Shown: positions 43,696 to 51,819 of the stretch, piece by piece
Layout of the letters: each line of letters starts with the position of its first letter
Position numbering within the stretch: the first letter of the stretch is position 1
DNA from: Roseiflexus castenholzii DSM 13941
GTDB taxonomy: Bacteria > Chloroflexota > Chloroflexia > Chloroflexales > Roseiflexaceae
Reading direction: 5' to 3'
Length of the DNA stretch: 64,000 bases
Assembly: GCF_000017805.1 (NCBI RefSeq)
Contig: NC_009767.1
Span: 3,534,001-3,598,000, forward strand
The notes under the pieces: generated by a model
The model's database searches: none
What the model saw: the letters and a program-made list of their open reading frames with translations, nothing else
Told to the model about the DNA's origin: nothing
Translations under genes and position numbers: made by a program

Positions 43696-44351
43696 CCACA
43701 TTCGACATCCACGCTGCGATGGCGATTTTGCGCGCCGAGATGCCGCGTTTCCCCAAGCCGCTGATCGATGGCATGGGGGAGGAAGAGGCAAACAACCCGT
43801 TTCGCATCCTGATCGCCACCATCCTCAGCCTGCGCACCAAGGACACGATGACCGCCGTGGTCGCGCCACGCCTGTTCGCGGTCGCCGACTCACCGGAGAA
43901 GATGCTGGCGCTCAGCGAAGAAGAGATCGCCGAACTGATCTATCCGGTTGGGTTCTATCGCAACAAGGCGCGAACGATCCGTGCTATCTGTCGGCGCCTG
44001 ATCGAGGAGCACGGCGGCAAGGTTCCCGCCGATCTCGATGCGCTCCTGGCGTTGCCCGGCGTTGGGCGAAAAACCGCTAACCTGGTGCTCACCGCCGGTT
44101 TCGATCTACCGGGGATTTGCGTCGATACCCACGTTCACCGCATCTGCAACCGCTGGGGCTATGTGCAGACCAGAACGCCAGAAGAAACCGAGATGAAACT
44201 GCGCGAGATTTTGCCCTTCGAGTACTGGAAGGAAATCAACGGGCTGCTTGTCACCCTGGGGCAGAATATCTGTCACCCGACCTCGCCGCGTTGCAGCGCC
44301 TGCCCGCTAGCGCACCTTTGCGCGCGGGTCGGAGTGGAACGCAGCCGCTGA
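43692..44351 (+). CDS. nth: Endonuclease III (DNA glycosylase/AP lyase)
   Basis: A 219-residue base-excision repair enzyme removing oxidised pyrimidines. The helix-hairpin-helix LPGVGRKTANLVL contains the catalytic Lys, and VDTHVHRICNRWGY holds the catalytic Asp. The C-terminal 4Fe-4S site has the canonical C-x6-C-x2-C-x5-C spacing (CHPTSPRCSACPLAHLC). ATG 43692 overlaps the previous stop. All key residues are present, so it should be active. Confidence 0.97.
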   Translation: MTTFDIHAAMAILRAEMPRFPKPLIDGMGEEEANNPFRILIATILSLRTKDTMTAVVAPRLFAVADSPEKMLALSEEEIAELIYPVGFYRNKARTIRAICRRLIEEHGGKVPADLDALLALPGVGRKTANLVLTAGFDLPGICVDTHVHRICNRWGYVQTRTPEETEMKLREILPFEYWKEINGLLVTLGQNICHPTSPRCSACPLAHLCARVGVERSR

Positions 44352-44385
44352 GCGGGTAGCCGCACATCTTTGCTGTGGAACATGC

Positions 44386-44391
44386 TATACT
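44386..44391 (+). promoter_or_regulatory. -10 element (GCTATACT) upstream of the orphan transposase-N-like gene
   Basis: TATACT, 31 bases before the ATG at 44422. No clear -35. Confidence 0.35.
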
Positions 44392-44421
44392 ACTGATAGG
44401 TCTCAATACGCAGGGGTACCC

Positions 44422-44844
44422 ATGTATATTCGCTGGATTGTTCGTAAGCACAAAAACGCCGGCGCAGCCAACGTGACGTTCCACGATGCGTATCTGGTCG
44501 AAAGCTACCGTGACGAAAACGACACGCCGCGCCAGCGCACGGTTTGTTATCTGGGAAACATTCGGCAGATCGGCGATGAGTTTCCGCCGCTGGAGCGCGA
44601 AATCTTCTTCTTGCGCGCGGAACGGATTCTCATGAGCATTCCTGAGATCGATGGCGAGGAGCGAGAGGCGATCCTGGCGTTGCTACGCCAGAAGGTGCCG
44701 GAGTTGTCCGAAGAAGAGGCGATCATTGCCTTTCACAATAATCTGCGCTGGTTCGCGCGCTGGATCCGCTCACGCGGTCGGCGTGTCTCACGTGATGAAT
44801 TGCTGCGCATGATCGATACTGCCGCCGACAGTATCGAGGTGTGA
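44422..44844 (+). CDS. Hypothetical protein resembling the N-terminus of IS1634/IS4-type transposases
   Basis: A complete 140-residue ORF. The start MYIRWIVRKHKN followed by DAYLVESYRDENDTPRQRTV and CYLGNIRQI looks like the N-terminal segment of IS1634-family transposases, where a similar short beta-rich region precedes the DDE domain. The rest (residues 55-140) is helical and charged and does not continue into a DDE domain. It has its own -10 and no inverted repeats around it, so it may be a domesticated DNA-binding protein rather than a fragment. Function unknown. Confidence 0.6.
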   Translation: MYIRWIVRKHKNAGAANVTFHDAYLVESYRDENDTPRQRTVCYLGNIRQIGDEFPPLEREIFFLRAERILMSIPEIDGEEREAILALLRQKVPELSEEEAIIAFHNNLRWFARWIRSRGRRVSRDELLRMIDTAADSIEV

Positions 44845-44900
44845 TACCAGCGGGTCGGCGCAGGCAGTGCCGGCGCCTACCCGCCGCCTGCTGCGTCCCA

Positions 44901-47900
44901 CTACCGAATCGACTCGATCCCTTCTAACTGATCCTCGAGATCGGCGTAGATTGCCTGCAACCGCTCGATGGTCTCGTCGTCCGCCTGCCACAGACCACGC
45001 CCGTGGCTTTCGAGCAGACGCGCAACCGCGTTACGCGCGGCGCGCGGGTTCGCCTGAGCCAACCGCTCACGCATGGCATCGTCGAGCACGAAGGTCTCTG
45101 CCATCTGGTCATACACCCATTTTTCGACGGCGCCGGTGGTTGCGCTCCATCCGACCAGATAGGTGAAACGGTTGCCGATCTCAGCGGCGCCGGCATACCC
45201 GTGCTGAAGCAGCGCTTCGTACCAGCGCGGGTTGAGCAGTTTGGCGCGCGCTTCGAGCCGGATTAAGTGTTCCGCCGCCGCGACGCGCACATGCCCGGTG
45301 TGGCTCTCGGCGTAGCTGAGCGGCACATCGCCGCCACGCACACGCCCCGCCGCCAACCGGATCGCGCCGCTGTGCCCGTAGTAGTGCTGCATGTCGGTCA
45401 AGCCGTATTCGACGCTGTCGATTGCCTGGAAAACGTGCTCGACGGTGCCAAGCATGCCACGCAACGCTTCGACCGCCTCCTGTCCGCCGCGTCCGCCGCC
45501 GTAGGCGAAACCGTTGCGCCGGAGATACATGTTCGCCAGGTCGCTCGCTTCCTGCCACTGTCCCTCTTCGACTAACTCATCGACGCCTGTGCCATACCTG
45601 CCGGGCGCCTGGGTGAAAATTCGGGCAGTCGCCTGCTCCCAGGTCAGTCCCCGCGCCTGCTGTGTCAGCGCATGCGCTCGAATGAAGTTCCATTCCGGCG
45701 GCTCGTTTGCTTCCACCGCGCGCCGGAAGAGATCGTCGAGCAGGTCGAGGCTGATCTGAAACGTGTCGCGGAAAATGGCGCTCACATCGAGCAGCACGTC
45801 GATCCGGGGACGTCCCAGTTCTTCCAGCGGCACAAGTTCATAGCGCCAGATCTTGCCCTGCCCGTCGCGTTCGGGGCGTGCGCCGATCAGCGCCAACGCT
45901 GCACCAATGCTCTCACCCTCGGTTTTGATCGTATCGAGCGCCCACAACGTCAGCGCAACCGTCTGCGGATACGCTCCTTCTGGCGATGCCTGACGGTGCT
46001 GCGCCAGCAACTGTTCCGCCATTTGCCTGCCGCGCGCCAGCGCTGCATCCGACGGGAGCCGCCATGGGTCGATGCTGTGGATATTGCGCCCGCTCGGCAG
46101 AGCGGCGGCGCCCGCGCGCACCGGATCCGCGCCAGGCGCGGGGCGAATGTAGCCGCCATCGAGCGCATGAACCAGGGCATCGAGTTCGCCCGGCGCCTGT
46201 GCGAGACCATCGAGTATGGCGCGCCCGTGGCCGATATAGAACTGCGGGTCGAACAACACTCCAATGTCGCGTGGTCGCCCAAACTCCTGGAGCCAGTCCG
46301 TCAGTTGCACAGTCTGCCGTCCGATGACGAAGCGGCGCACGAAATCGGCGCGCGCCTGCGCAACTCGCTCCTCGGGGATGCCGACGCTCTGAAGCGCTCC
46401 GCTCAGTCCCAACCGCCCTTCACGCGGCACATCGAGCGCCGCCTCGATCAGCGCCGCTGCCCGCTCTGGCGCCGGCGCTGCGCCAAAGATGTGGAGACCA
46501 TCGAGGATCAACCGCTGCTCGATTTCTTCCAGATGCTGCCGGACGCGCTGCACAAATGTGATGGCAGACTCATCGGGCAGTGGGGTCAGTTCAGGGATGT
46601 GCGCACTCAGAAGCGGCAGACGCTCGTAGAGTGTCCGCGCATCAGCAGCGTTCGTTTGTGCTGTTTGCTGCTCAATTTCGGCGCGGATCATCGCCAGTTG
46701 CCGGTATAGCCCTGCGCGCGCATACGGCGGCGTCAGGTGACTGATGATCGCCGCATAGCCGCGCCGTCGGGCAATCGCCGCTTCCGCCGGGTTATTCAGC
46801 GGGTAGAGATAGAGGTGCGGCGCATCACCGAGCAACAGATCGGGCCAGCACCCGTCGGTCAATCCGAGTGGCAGCCCCGGCATCCACTCCGCCGTGCCGT
46901 GCATCCCAACGTGGACGATGGCATCCGCGCGCCAGCGTTGCGTCAGCCAGCGATAGAACGCCACATATTGATGGTGCGGCGTGAAATCGCGGTCGAACAA
47001 CAGGCGCATCGGATCGCCGGGAACACCCATCGGTGGTTGGACCGCGACGATCACATTGCCAAAGGAGAGGGTATCCAGGCGAATGGCGTCGCGTCCGCGC
47101 GGCGCAATCTCACCAGGAGGCATGCCCCATTTGCGGTCGATTCGCTCCGCATGATCGGCAGGCACGATTGCGTGATACTCCGCCAGCGGCACGGCAGTGC
47201 GCGTAGGAACAACCGTGGGCGTCTCTTCCGCCGTATCGAGGGTTGCAATCTGCTGCGCCAGTTCCTCGGCAGTCGCCGGAACACCTTCCACCCGATACCC
47301 TTCGGCTGCGAGGCGGCGCAGGATCGCGTGCAATGTGGCAGGCACGTCGAGAAGTGCGGCTGTGCCGAGTTTCCCCATGCCGGGCGGGAAGTTATAGATC
47401 ACCAACGCCACCCGCTTCTCTGCATTCGCCTTGCGCCGCAACCGCACCCATCCGGCAGCCAGTCGCGCCGCGCGCGCCAGACGATCGGGAGTAGCGACGA
47501 TGCGCTGATCGCGGATTGCGCCGAGCGCCACGGGCGCAACACTGCCGTCCATTTCCGGCAGGTCATACATAATGACCGCCTGCATTGGCGCAACGCCGTG
47601 AGACCGCCAGTGGTCAATATCTTGCATCTGGAGCGGTTGAACGATCATGTAGGGCACGTCGATGCCCGCCAGCAGATTGACCGCCGTCTCACGGTACTGC
47701 CCTGGCTTTGTCGAACCCGCCGGTCCGCCGATAATCGGGAAGCCCATCGTGTTGATGATCAGATCGACCTTCTGCCGCGCCACCCATTCACGCACCGCCA
47801 CGTGCATCTCGATGCCGCTGACGACAATCGGCAGCACCGCCATTCCCTGCGCCTCGAGCGCGTCGATCAAGTCGGCAATGTATTGCTGCCGCTGAACGAT

Positions 47901-48656
47901 GTGTTTGCGAAAGGCGAGCAGCGCGACCAGCGGCGCTTCAGGCAGAGGAACCGAACTGCGCCGTCGTTGCTGGTTGCGATATTTCCGATACCACTTCAGA
48001 TAGGCGTCGGGGTTGGCAAAGAGTTCGTCGGTGGCGGGATGGAAGCATCCCATCATCGGGATCATCCGCACCGGCGCGACATCCAGGTTCTGCCCCAGGC
48101 AATCGCGCAGGATCAGGCGCACCATCTGCGTCAGATTGTAGACATCGGGCTGGTTCCAGTAGATATTGACGCTCAGCCAGGTGCGGAAGTCCTTCAGTTT
48201 GGGCGGCATAAGCGGCAGCAGTTTCGCCGTGATTTTGGTCAGTTTCGTGTAGGCGTAGAGGGTATCTTCCTCGCGTCCGCGCGTCATCAGGCGGAGCACT
48301 GCCTGCATCGGCTTGGGCATAGAGGCGCGTCCGCCGTTCTGCACCCGATACTCGCCAACGCGCGTCAGCGCCATCACTTCGGGCATGCTCTCGAAAGCGA
48401 AGACGATCTTTGGATCGGCATGCTCGATCTGCTCCTTCAGCCACTGCGCCTGTTCGCGCATGTTGATGAGCGTGATGAAAAGAACGTCCGCCTGGGCGAT
48501 GGCGTCCGCCAGCGCCGGATCGCGTCGCTCAACGTGCCCGTCGTGGAAGCGCAACAGGCGCACGGCAACCCCCGCATCGCGCAGGTTGCGTTCGACTTCC
48601 TCCCAGATATGAGCGTTGAACCGCTCCATGCCGAGAATGAAGGTGAGCGTTTTCAT
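44901..48656 (-). CDS. bchH: Mg-chelatase subunit H (BchH/CobN superfamily)
   Basis: A 1251-residue porphyrin-binding subunit that, with BchI and BchD, inserts Mg into protoporphyrin IX in bacteriochlorophyll synthesis. The N-terminal domain (residues 1-155, MKTLTFILGMERFN to the INMREQAQWLKEQI region) is the BchH-specific one absent from CobN. GMHGTAEWMPGLPLGLTDGCWPD and HYYGHSGAIRLA are typical core motifs, and the length fits the family. Related phototrophs carry several homologues (BchH, BchS, BchT); the sequence alone does not tell which this is. Sits alone, divergent from the DUF2961 gene. GAGGA lies before the ATG. Confidence 0.92.
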   Translation of the reverse strand: MKTLTFILGMERFNAHIWEEVERNLRDAGVAVRLLRFHDGHVERRDPALADAIAQADVLFITLINMREQAQWLKEQIEHADPKIVFAFESMPEVMALTRVGEYRVQNGGRASMPKPMQAVLRLMTRGREEDTLYAYTKLTKITAKLLPLMPPKLKDFRTWLSVNIYWNQPDVYNLTQMVRLILRDCLGQNLDVAPVRMIPMMGCFHPATDELFANPDAYLKWYRKYRNQQRRRSSVPLPEAPLVALLAFRKHIVQRQQYIADLIDALEAQGMAVLPIVVSGIEMHVAVREWVARQKVDLIINTMGFPIIGGPAGSTKPGQYRETAVNLLAGIDVPYMIVQPLQMQDIDHWRSHGVAPMQAVIMYDLPEMDGSVAPVALGAIRDQRIVATPDRLARAARLAAGWVRLRRKANAEKRVALVIYNFPPGMGKLGTAALLDVPATLHAILRRLAAEGYRVEGVPATAEELAQQIATLDTAEETPTVVPTRTAVPLAEYHAIVPADHAERIDRKWGMPPGEIAPRGRDAIRLDTLSFGNVIVAVQPPMGVPGDPMRLLFDRDFTPHHQYVAFYRWLTQRWRADAIVHVGMHGTAEWMPGLPLGLTDGCWPDLLLGDAPHLYLYPLNNPAEAAIARRRGYAAIISHLTPPYARAGLYRQLAMIRAEIEQQTAQTNAADARTLYERLPLLSAHIPELTPLPDESAITFVQRVRQHLEEIEQRLILDGLHIFGAAPAPERAAALIEAALDVPREGRLGLSGALQSVGIPEERVAQARADFVRRFVIGRQTVQLTDWLQEFGRPRDIGVLFDPQFYIGHGRAILDGLAQAPGELDALVHALDGGYIRPAPGADPVRAGAAALPSGRNIHSIDPWRLPSDAALARGRQMAEQLLAQHRQASPEGAYPQTVALTLWALDTIKTEGESIGAALALIGARPERDGQGKIWRYELVPLEELGRPRIDVLLDVSAIFRDTFQISLDLLDDLFRRAVEANEPPEWNFIRAHALTQQARGLTWEQATARIFTQAPGRYGTGVDELVEEGQWQEASDLANMYLRRNGFAYGGGRGGQEAVEALRGMLGTVEHVFQAIDSVEYGLTDMQHYYGHSGAIRLAAGRVRGGDVPLSYAESHTGHVRVAAAEHLIRLEARAKLLNPRWYEALLQHGYAGAAEIGNRFTYLVGWSATTGAVEKWVYDQMAETFVLDDAMRERLAQANPRAARNAVARLLESHGRGLWQADDETIERLQAIYADLEDQLEGIESIR

Positions 48657-48700
48657 AAGCGTTCCTCGCCGAAAGATCGTGACAGGCAGTGCGTGATTTC

Positions 48701-48706
48701 AGTATA
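48701..48706 (-). promoter_or_regulatory. Candidate -10 element (CTATACT) for bchH
   Basis: TATACT on the minus strand, 45 bases upstream of the bchH start. No strong -35 seen. Confidence 0.4.
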
Positions 48707-48859
48707 GCGACGCATGGCAAACGGTGCAGTGCGCCGGTGGAGAAGAGCCGCGTATCATTGGTTAAGAAAACGCAACCGTTTTTGGAGGATGATTGTGTGC
48801 GGGTGTTGAAGAAGGCATGTAGAGGGTTTGTATGGCGAATCGTGAAGAGACGATTGCGG

Positions 48860-48865
48860 TATAAT
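48860..48865 (+). promoter_or_regulatory. -10 element (GGTATAAT) for the DUF2961 gene
   Basis: A perfect TATAAT after GCGG, 56 bases before the ATG at 48921. Confidence 0.5.
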
Positions 48866-48920
48866 CCTCAGCGTTACCGGCATATCTTTCTTCCCTACAC
48901 ATGTGCAAAGGTATCCGAGC

Positions 48921-50006
48921 ATGACGTCGTTCAACGGTCTGGGCATGCACCTGGGCAATCTGGCGCGCCTGTCGCAGGCGCGGACTCGCTCGATCAGTCC
49001 GGAGAACTTCACCGGCGAAAAGGGTCAAGGCGGAATGGCGACCGATGGAACTGGCGCGGCATGCGCCCGCGATCTGGGGATCGGCTGGAAAATTTCGCCA
49101 TCGATCCGCATTGCGCCCGGCGAAACGCGAACCCTTGCCGATGTGCGGGGGTCGGGTGCGATTCAGCATATCTGGATGACGCTGACCGGTCACTGGCGCC
49201 ACAGTATTCTGCGCATCTATTGGGACGACCAGGACACGCCATCGGTCGAATGCCCGGCGGGCGACTTCTTTGCCTGCGGTTGGGGACAGTACGCGCAGAT
49301 CAGTTCGCTGGCAGTGTGCGTGAACCCTGGCAGTGCGTTCAATTGTTACTGGGAGATGCCCTACCGCAAAGGGTTTCGCATAACGATGACGAATATCGCC
49401 GCCCAAGAAATGACGCTCTACTACCAGATCACGTTTACCGAAACTGATGTGTCCGACGATGTGGCATACTTCCACGCACAGTTCCGGCGCGTCAACCCGT
49501 TGCCCTACAAACAGGTCTACACCATCCTCGACGGTGTGCGCGGGCAGGGGCAATACGTCGGCACGTATCTGGCGTGGGGAGTCAACAACAACGGTTGGTG
49601 GGGCGAAGGCGAGATCAAGTTCTACCTCGACGGTGACGACGAATACCCAACGATTTGCGGCACCGGCACGGAAGACTACTTTTGCGGTTCGTACAATTTC
49701 GATGTTGGCAAAGAGCACGGCGGCTACCGCGAATTTACGACCCCCTACTCCGGGCTGGCGCAGGTCATCCGCCCCGATGGTCTTTATCGCTCGCAGATGC
49801 GCTTCAGCATGTACCGCTGGCATATTACCGATCCCATCCGTTTCGCGCGCGATCTGCGGGTGACGATTCAGGCGCTTGGCTGGCGCAGCGGCGGACGGTA
49901 TCTGCCGTTGCAGGATGATATTGCATCGGTGGCATACTGGTATCAGACGTTGCCGACAGCGCCATTCCCTCCACTTCCCGATGCGGATTACCTTGAGGTG
50001 ATATAA
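48921..50006 (+). CDS. DUF2961 protein (GH172-type glycoside hydrolase fold)
   Basis: A 361-residue protein. Family features are GSGAIQHIWMTL near the start, IYWDDQDTPSVECPAGDFFACGWG, and GTGTEDYFCGSYNF in the middle. DUF2961 proteins are jelly-roll enzymes now placed in GH172, acting on fructofuranosides or arabinofuranosides. No signal peptide is visible, so a cytoplasmic role seems likely. Possible catalytic acids lie in the PSVECPAGDFF and GTGTEDYF loops. AAAGG precedes the ATG. It is followed by a small membrane protein overlapping by one base. Confidence 0.85.
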   Translation: MTSFNGLGMHLGNLARLSQARTRSISPENFTGEKGQGGMATDGTGAACARDLGIGWKISPSIRIAPGETRTLADVRGSGAIQHIWMTLTGHWRHSILRIYWDDQDTPSVECPAGDFFACGWGQYAQISSLAVCVNPGSAFNCYWEMPYRKGFRITMTNIAAQEMTLYYQITFTETDVSDDVAYFHAQFRRVNPLPYKQVYTILDGVRGQGQYVGTYLAWGVNNNGWWGEGEIKFYLDGDDEYPTICGTGTEDYFCGSYNFDVGKEHGGYREFTTPYSGLAQVIRPDGLYRSQMRFSMYRWHITDPIRFARDLRVTIQALGWRSGGRYLPLQDDIASVAYWYQTLPTAPFPPLPDADYLEVI

Positions 50007-50251
50007 TGGAAGACCATCAATCAGGAAATGGCTTGATGGCAGGTATCATCGTCGGCGCCTTTGTGGGCGCGGCAGCGGCGACCGTTGCACTACGGCGGCG
50101 TTTCCCTGCCGGTCCGGGGAGCGATGAGCGCGCCCTGGAACTCCCCCCGCCCGACGACGCGACGCTGGCGACGGCGCGCACCGAAGCGGCGGCGATTGTG
50201 GCGCGGTTACGCAGCGCATTTCCGAATCTCACGCAGATTGAAGAGGAATAG
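50006..50251 (+). CDS. Small membrane-anchored hypothetical protein (81 aa)
   Basis: The ATG overlaps the TAA of the DUF2961 gene by one base (TAATG), so they are translationally coupled. One membrane helix (residues about 10-28, GLMAGIIVGAFVGAAAATVAL) is followed by a basic RRR and a helical tail, giving a single-pass topology with the tail in the cytoplasm. No family is recognised. Confidence 0.65.
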   Translation: MEDHQSGNGLMAGIIVGAFVGAAAATVALRRRFPAGPGSDERALELPPPDDATLATARTEAAAIVARLRSAFPNLTQIEEE

Positions 50252-50265
50252 CGAAAAGAACATGG

Positions 50266-50271
50266 TATACT
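50266..50271 (+). promoter_or_regulatory. -10 element (GGTATACT) for the 47-aa gene
   Basis: TATACT, 34 bases before the ATG at 50305. Confidence 0.45.
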
Positions 50272-50304
50272 GCGGGGCGATTCTGAAAAGGAGCGCATAA
50301 CACC

Positions 50305-50448
50305 ATGAACACTGGTCTGTTCGACGATGACATGAAGCGCCGTCTGCTGGTCGGACTGCTCAGCCTGCTGCTGACCACTCTGGCGGCGCGCCTTGCGGTG
50401 TACATTGCCGATCTCATTCTGGGACCGGAGGAACGATCAGAGGCGTGA
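50305..50448 (+). CDS. Small single-pass membrane protein (47 aa)
   Basis: A 47-residue ORF with its own -10 element and an AAAAGGAG ribosome site 11 bases before the ATG. It starts MNTGLFDDDMKRR, followed by one hydrophobic helix (LLVGLLSLLLTTLAARLAVYIADLIL) and an acidic tail ending SEA. It resembles other small bacterial membrane proteins but no family is recognised. Below the usual gene-length cut-off and easily missed. Confidence 0.55.
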   Translation: MNTGLFDDDMKRRLLVGLLSLLLTTLAARLAVYIADLILGPEERSEA

Positions 50449-50527
50449 GCGCGTAACGAATTTTTTCGGAAAGCGCGTAGCGCAGTTCTTTCCGTACAGT
50501 CGGGGCGCCGCAAAAAGGCGCGCAATA

Positions 50528-51202
50528 TTATGACGATTGCGCTGTCGTTTCTGCCAGCATGCGTTCGCGGTAGTATCCCCAATACTTCTCCGGCATCAGT
50601 GCGGCAATCCGCAGCATCATTTCATCGGTGAGTTCACTCATCCGATCAAAAGGAATCTTGTCGCCTTCGACCTGCGGGTGATATGGCTTGCCAAACCGCA
50701 CCCGCACCGGGCTGCGCCGCAGAATGCCGCCAAATCCGGCTTCTGTGCCCCAGATGGCGACCGGCACAATCGGGCAACCGGAGCGGACCGCCAGGCGCAC
50801 CGCTCCGCCGCGTCCCTGCTGCAACTGCTTTGTATCGCTGCGATGACCTTCCGGGAACATGATCAGAACGGCGCCCTGTTTGAGCGCTTCTTCAGCGGCT
50901 TCGAGCGCCGCCAGGTCGCGTTGCCCACGCCGGATCGGAATAACGTGCATGGTGCGGAACCACCACGCCGTAATGGGGTGTTGAAACAGCTCAACCTTGG
51001 CGACCCACCAGGGACGATGCGAGAGCGGCAACGATGCGCCGATGACGAGAATGTCGCTCCAGTGCAGGTGATTCACTGCCAGGATCATCCCCTGCGGGCG
51101 CGGCGGTAGATTCTCGCGTCCTTCGATTTTCCAGTTGGACCATATCAACCGCAAGAGATTGAGCGGAATCCAGAGCAACAGATAGAAGAATAGATCGAGC
51201 AC
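50528..51202 (-). CDS. 1-acyl-glycerol-3-phosphate acyltransferase (PlsC-like)
   Basis: A 224-residue membrane-associated acyltransferase. The catalytic HX4D motif is NHLHWSD, and FPEGHRS is the second acceptor-binding motif. PIRRGQRD and VPVAIWGTE complete the four conserved blocks. An N-terminal helix anchors it. It transfers an acyl chain to lysophosphatidic acid or a similar lipid. GTG 51202 is preferred because AAGGAG lies six bases upstream; the longer reading from 51217 contains that site within its coding part. Confidence 0.9.
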   Translation of the reverse strand: MLDLFFYLLLWIPLNLLRLIWSNWKIEGRENLPPRPQGMILAVNHLHWSDILVIGASLPLSHRPWWVAKVELFQHPITAWWFRTMHVIPIRRGQRDLAALEAAEEALKQGAVLIMFPEGHRSDTKQLQQGRGGAVRLAVRSGCPIVPVAIWGTEAGFGGILRRSPVRVRFGKPYHPQVEGDKIPFDRMSELTDEMMLRIAALMPEKYWGYYRERMLAETTAQSS

Positions 51203-51324
51203 AGCGATCTCCTTCACGCATCGATTTCTGCGTTATGCATCGAACGGTAGACGTGGACAATACCGAATTCGGACCAGCCTTGACCCCCTTTGTTCTGCAA
51301 CCCTCTCGCCTCTTGCCTTGCGCT

Positions 51325-51774
51325 TCACCCCACCCCCAGGCGCAGGGAATAGACCAGTTGCCCCCCCAGCCACCCGGTCAGCACGACAAGCGCCGCGCCG
51401 ATGGCGAGTCGCGCCAGGTATCCACGCCGTATCCTGGCATCATCCAGGATCGTGGGATTCCGACGCCGGGCTTGCCACGCCTGCCAGTAGACAACCATCA
51501 CCGCCACGCCTGACAGTGCATGGGCATTGACCCACACCAGCGCATCATCGCGTGGACGCACGGGATCGAACACCTGCCGCGCCGCATCGATCGTTCCACT
51601 GGCAACTGCGGGGAGAAGCAGCAACCACCCCAACCACAAGCAGTGATACGCCGCCGTTTCCAGCGTTCGGTCGCCACGCCAGAGGTAGAGCGCCGTCATG
51701 ATCGCATTGCCGAGCAACAGGCCAATCGGCAGATGAACAGTGAATGGGTGCAACGGAGACATATCAGTTCGCAT
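51325..51774 (-). CDS. DUF2231 membrane protein
   Basis: A 149-residue protein with four hydrophobic helices. LHPFTVHLPIGLLLGNAIMTALYL is the standard DUF2231 opening with conserved His residues, and VNAHALSGVAVMVVYWQAW in the third helix has another. These His may bind heme or metal in the membrane; no function is proven. The ATG at 51774 is 16 bases from a -10; an in-frame ATG at 51762 is possible. Confidence 0.85.
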   Translation of the reverse strand: MRTDMSPLHPFTVHLPIGLLLGNAIMTALYLWRGDRTLETAAYHCLWLGWLLLLPAVASGTIDAARQVFDPVRPRDDALVWVNAHALSGVAVMVVYWQAWQARRRNPTILDDARIRRGYLARLAIGAALVVLTGWLGGQLVYSLRLGVG

Positions 51775-51789
51775 CCAGAGCGCAGGTTC

Positions 51790-51795
51790 ATTATA
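51790..51795 (-). promoter_or_regulatory. -10 element (GGTATAAT) for the DUF2231 gene
   Basis: A perfect TATAAT on the minus strand, 16 bases upstream of the start at 51774, giving a very short leader. Confidence 0.45.
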
Positions 51796-51819
51796 CCATG
51801 CGTCCCGGTGCAGGAAGCG

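Noticed and set aside
46737..48707. 656-residue plus-strand open frame
   Set aside because: Antisense to bchH; Arg/His/Gln-rich composition typical of shadows of GC-rich genes.
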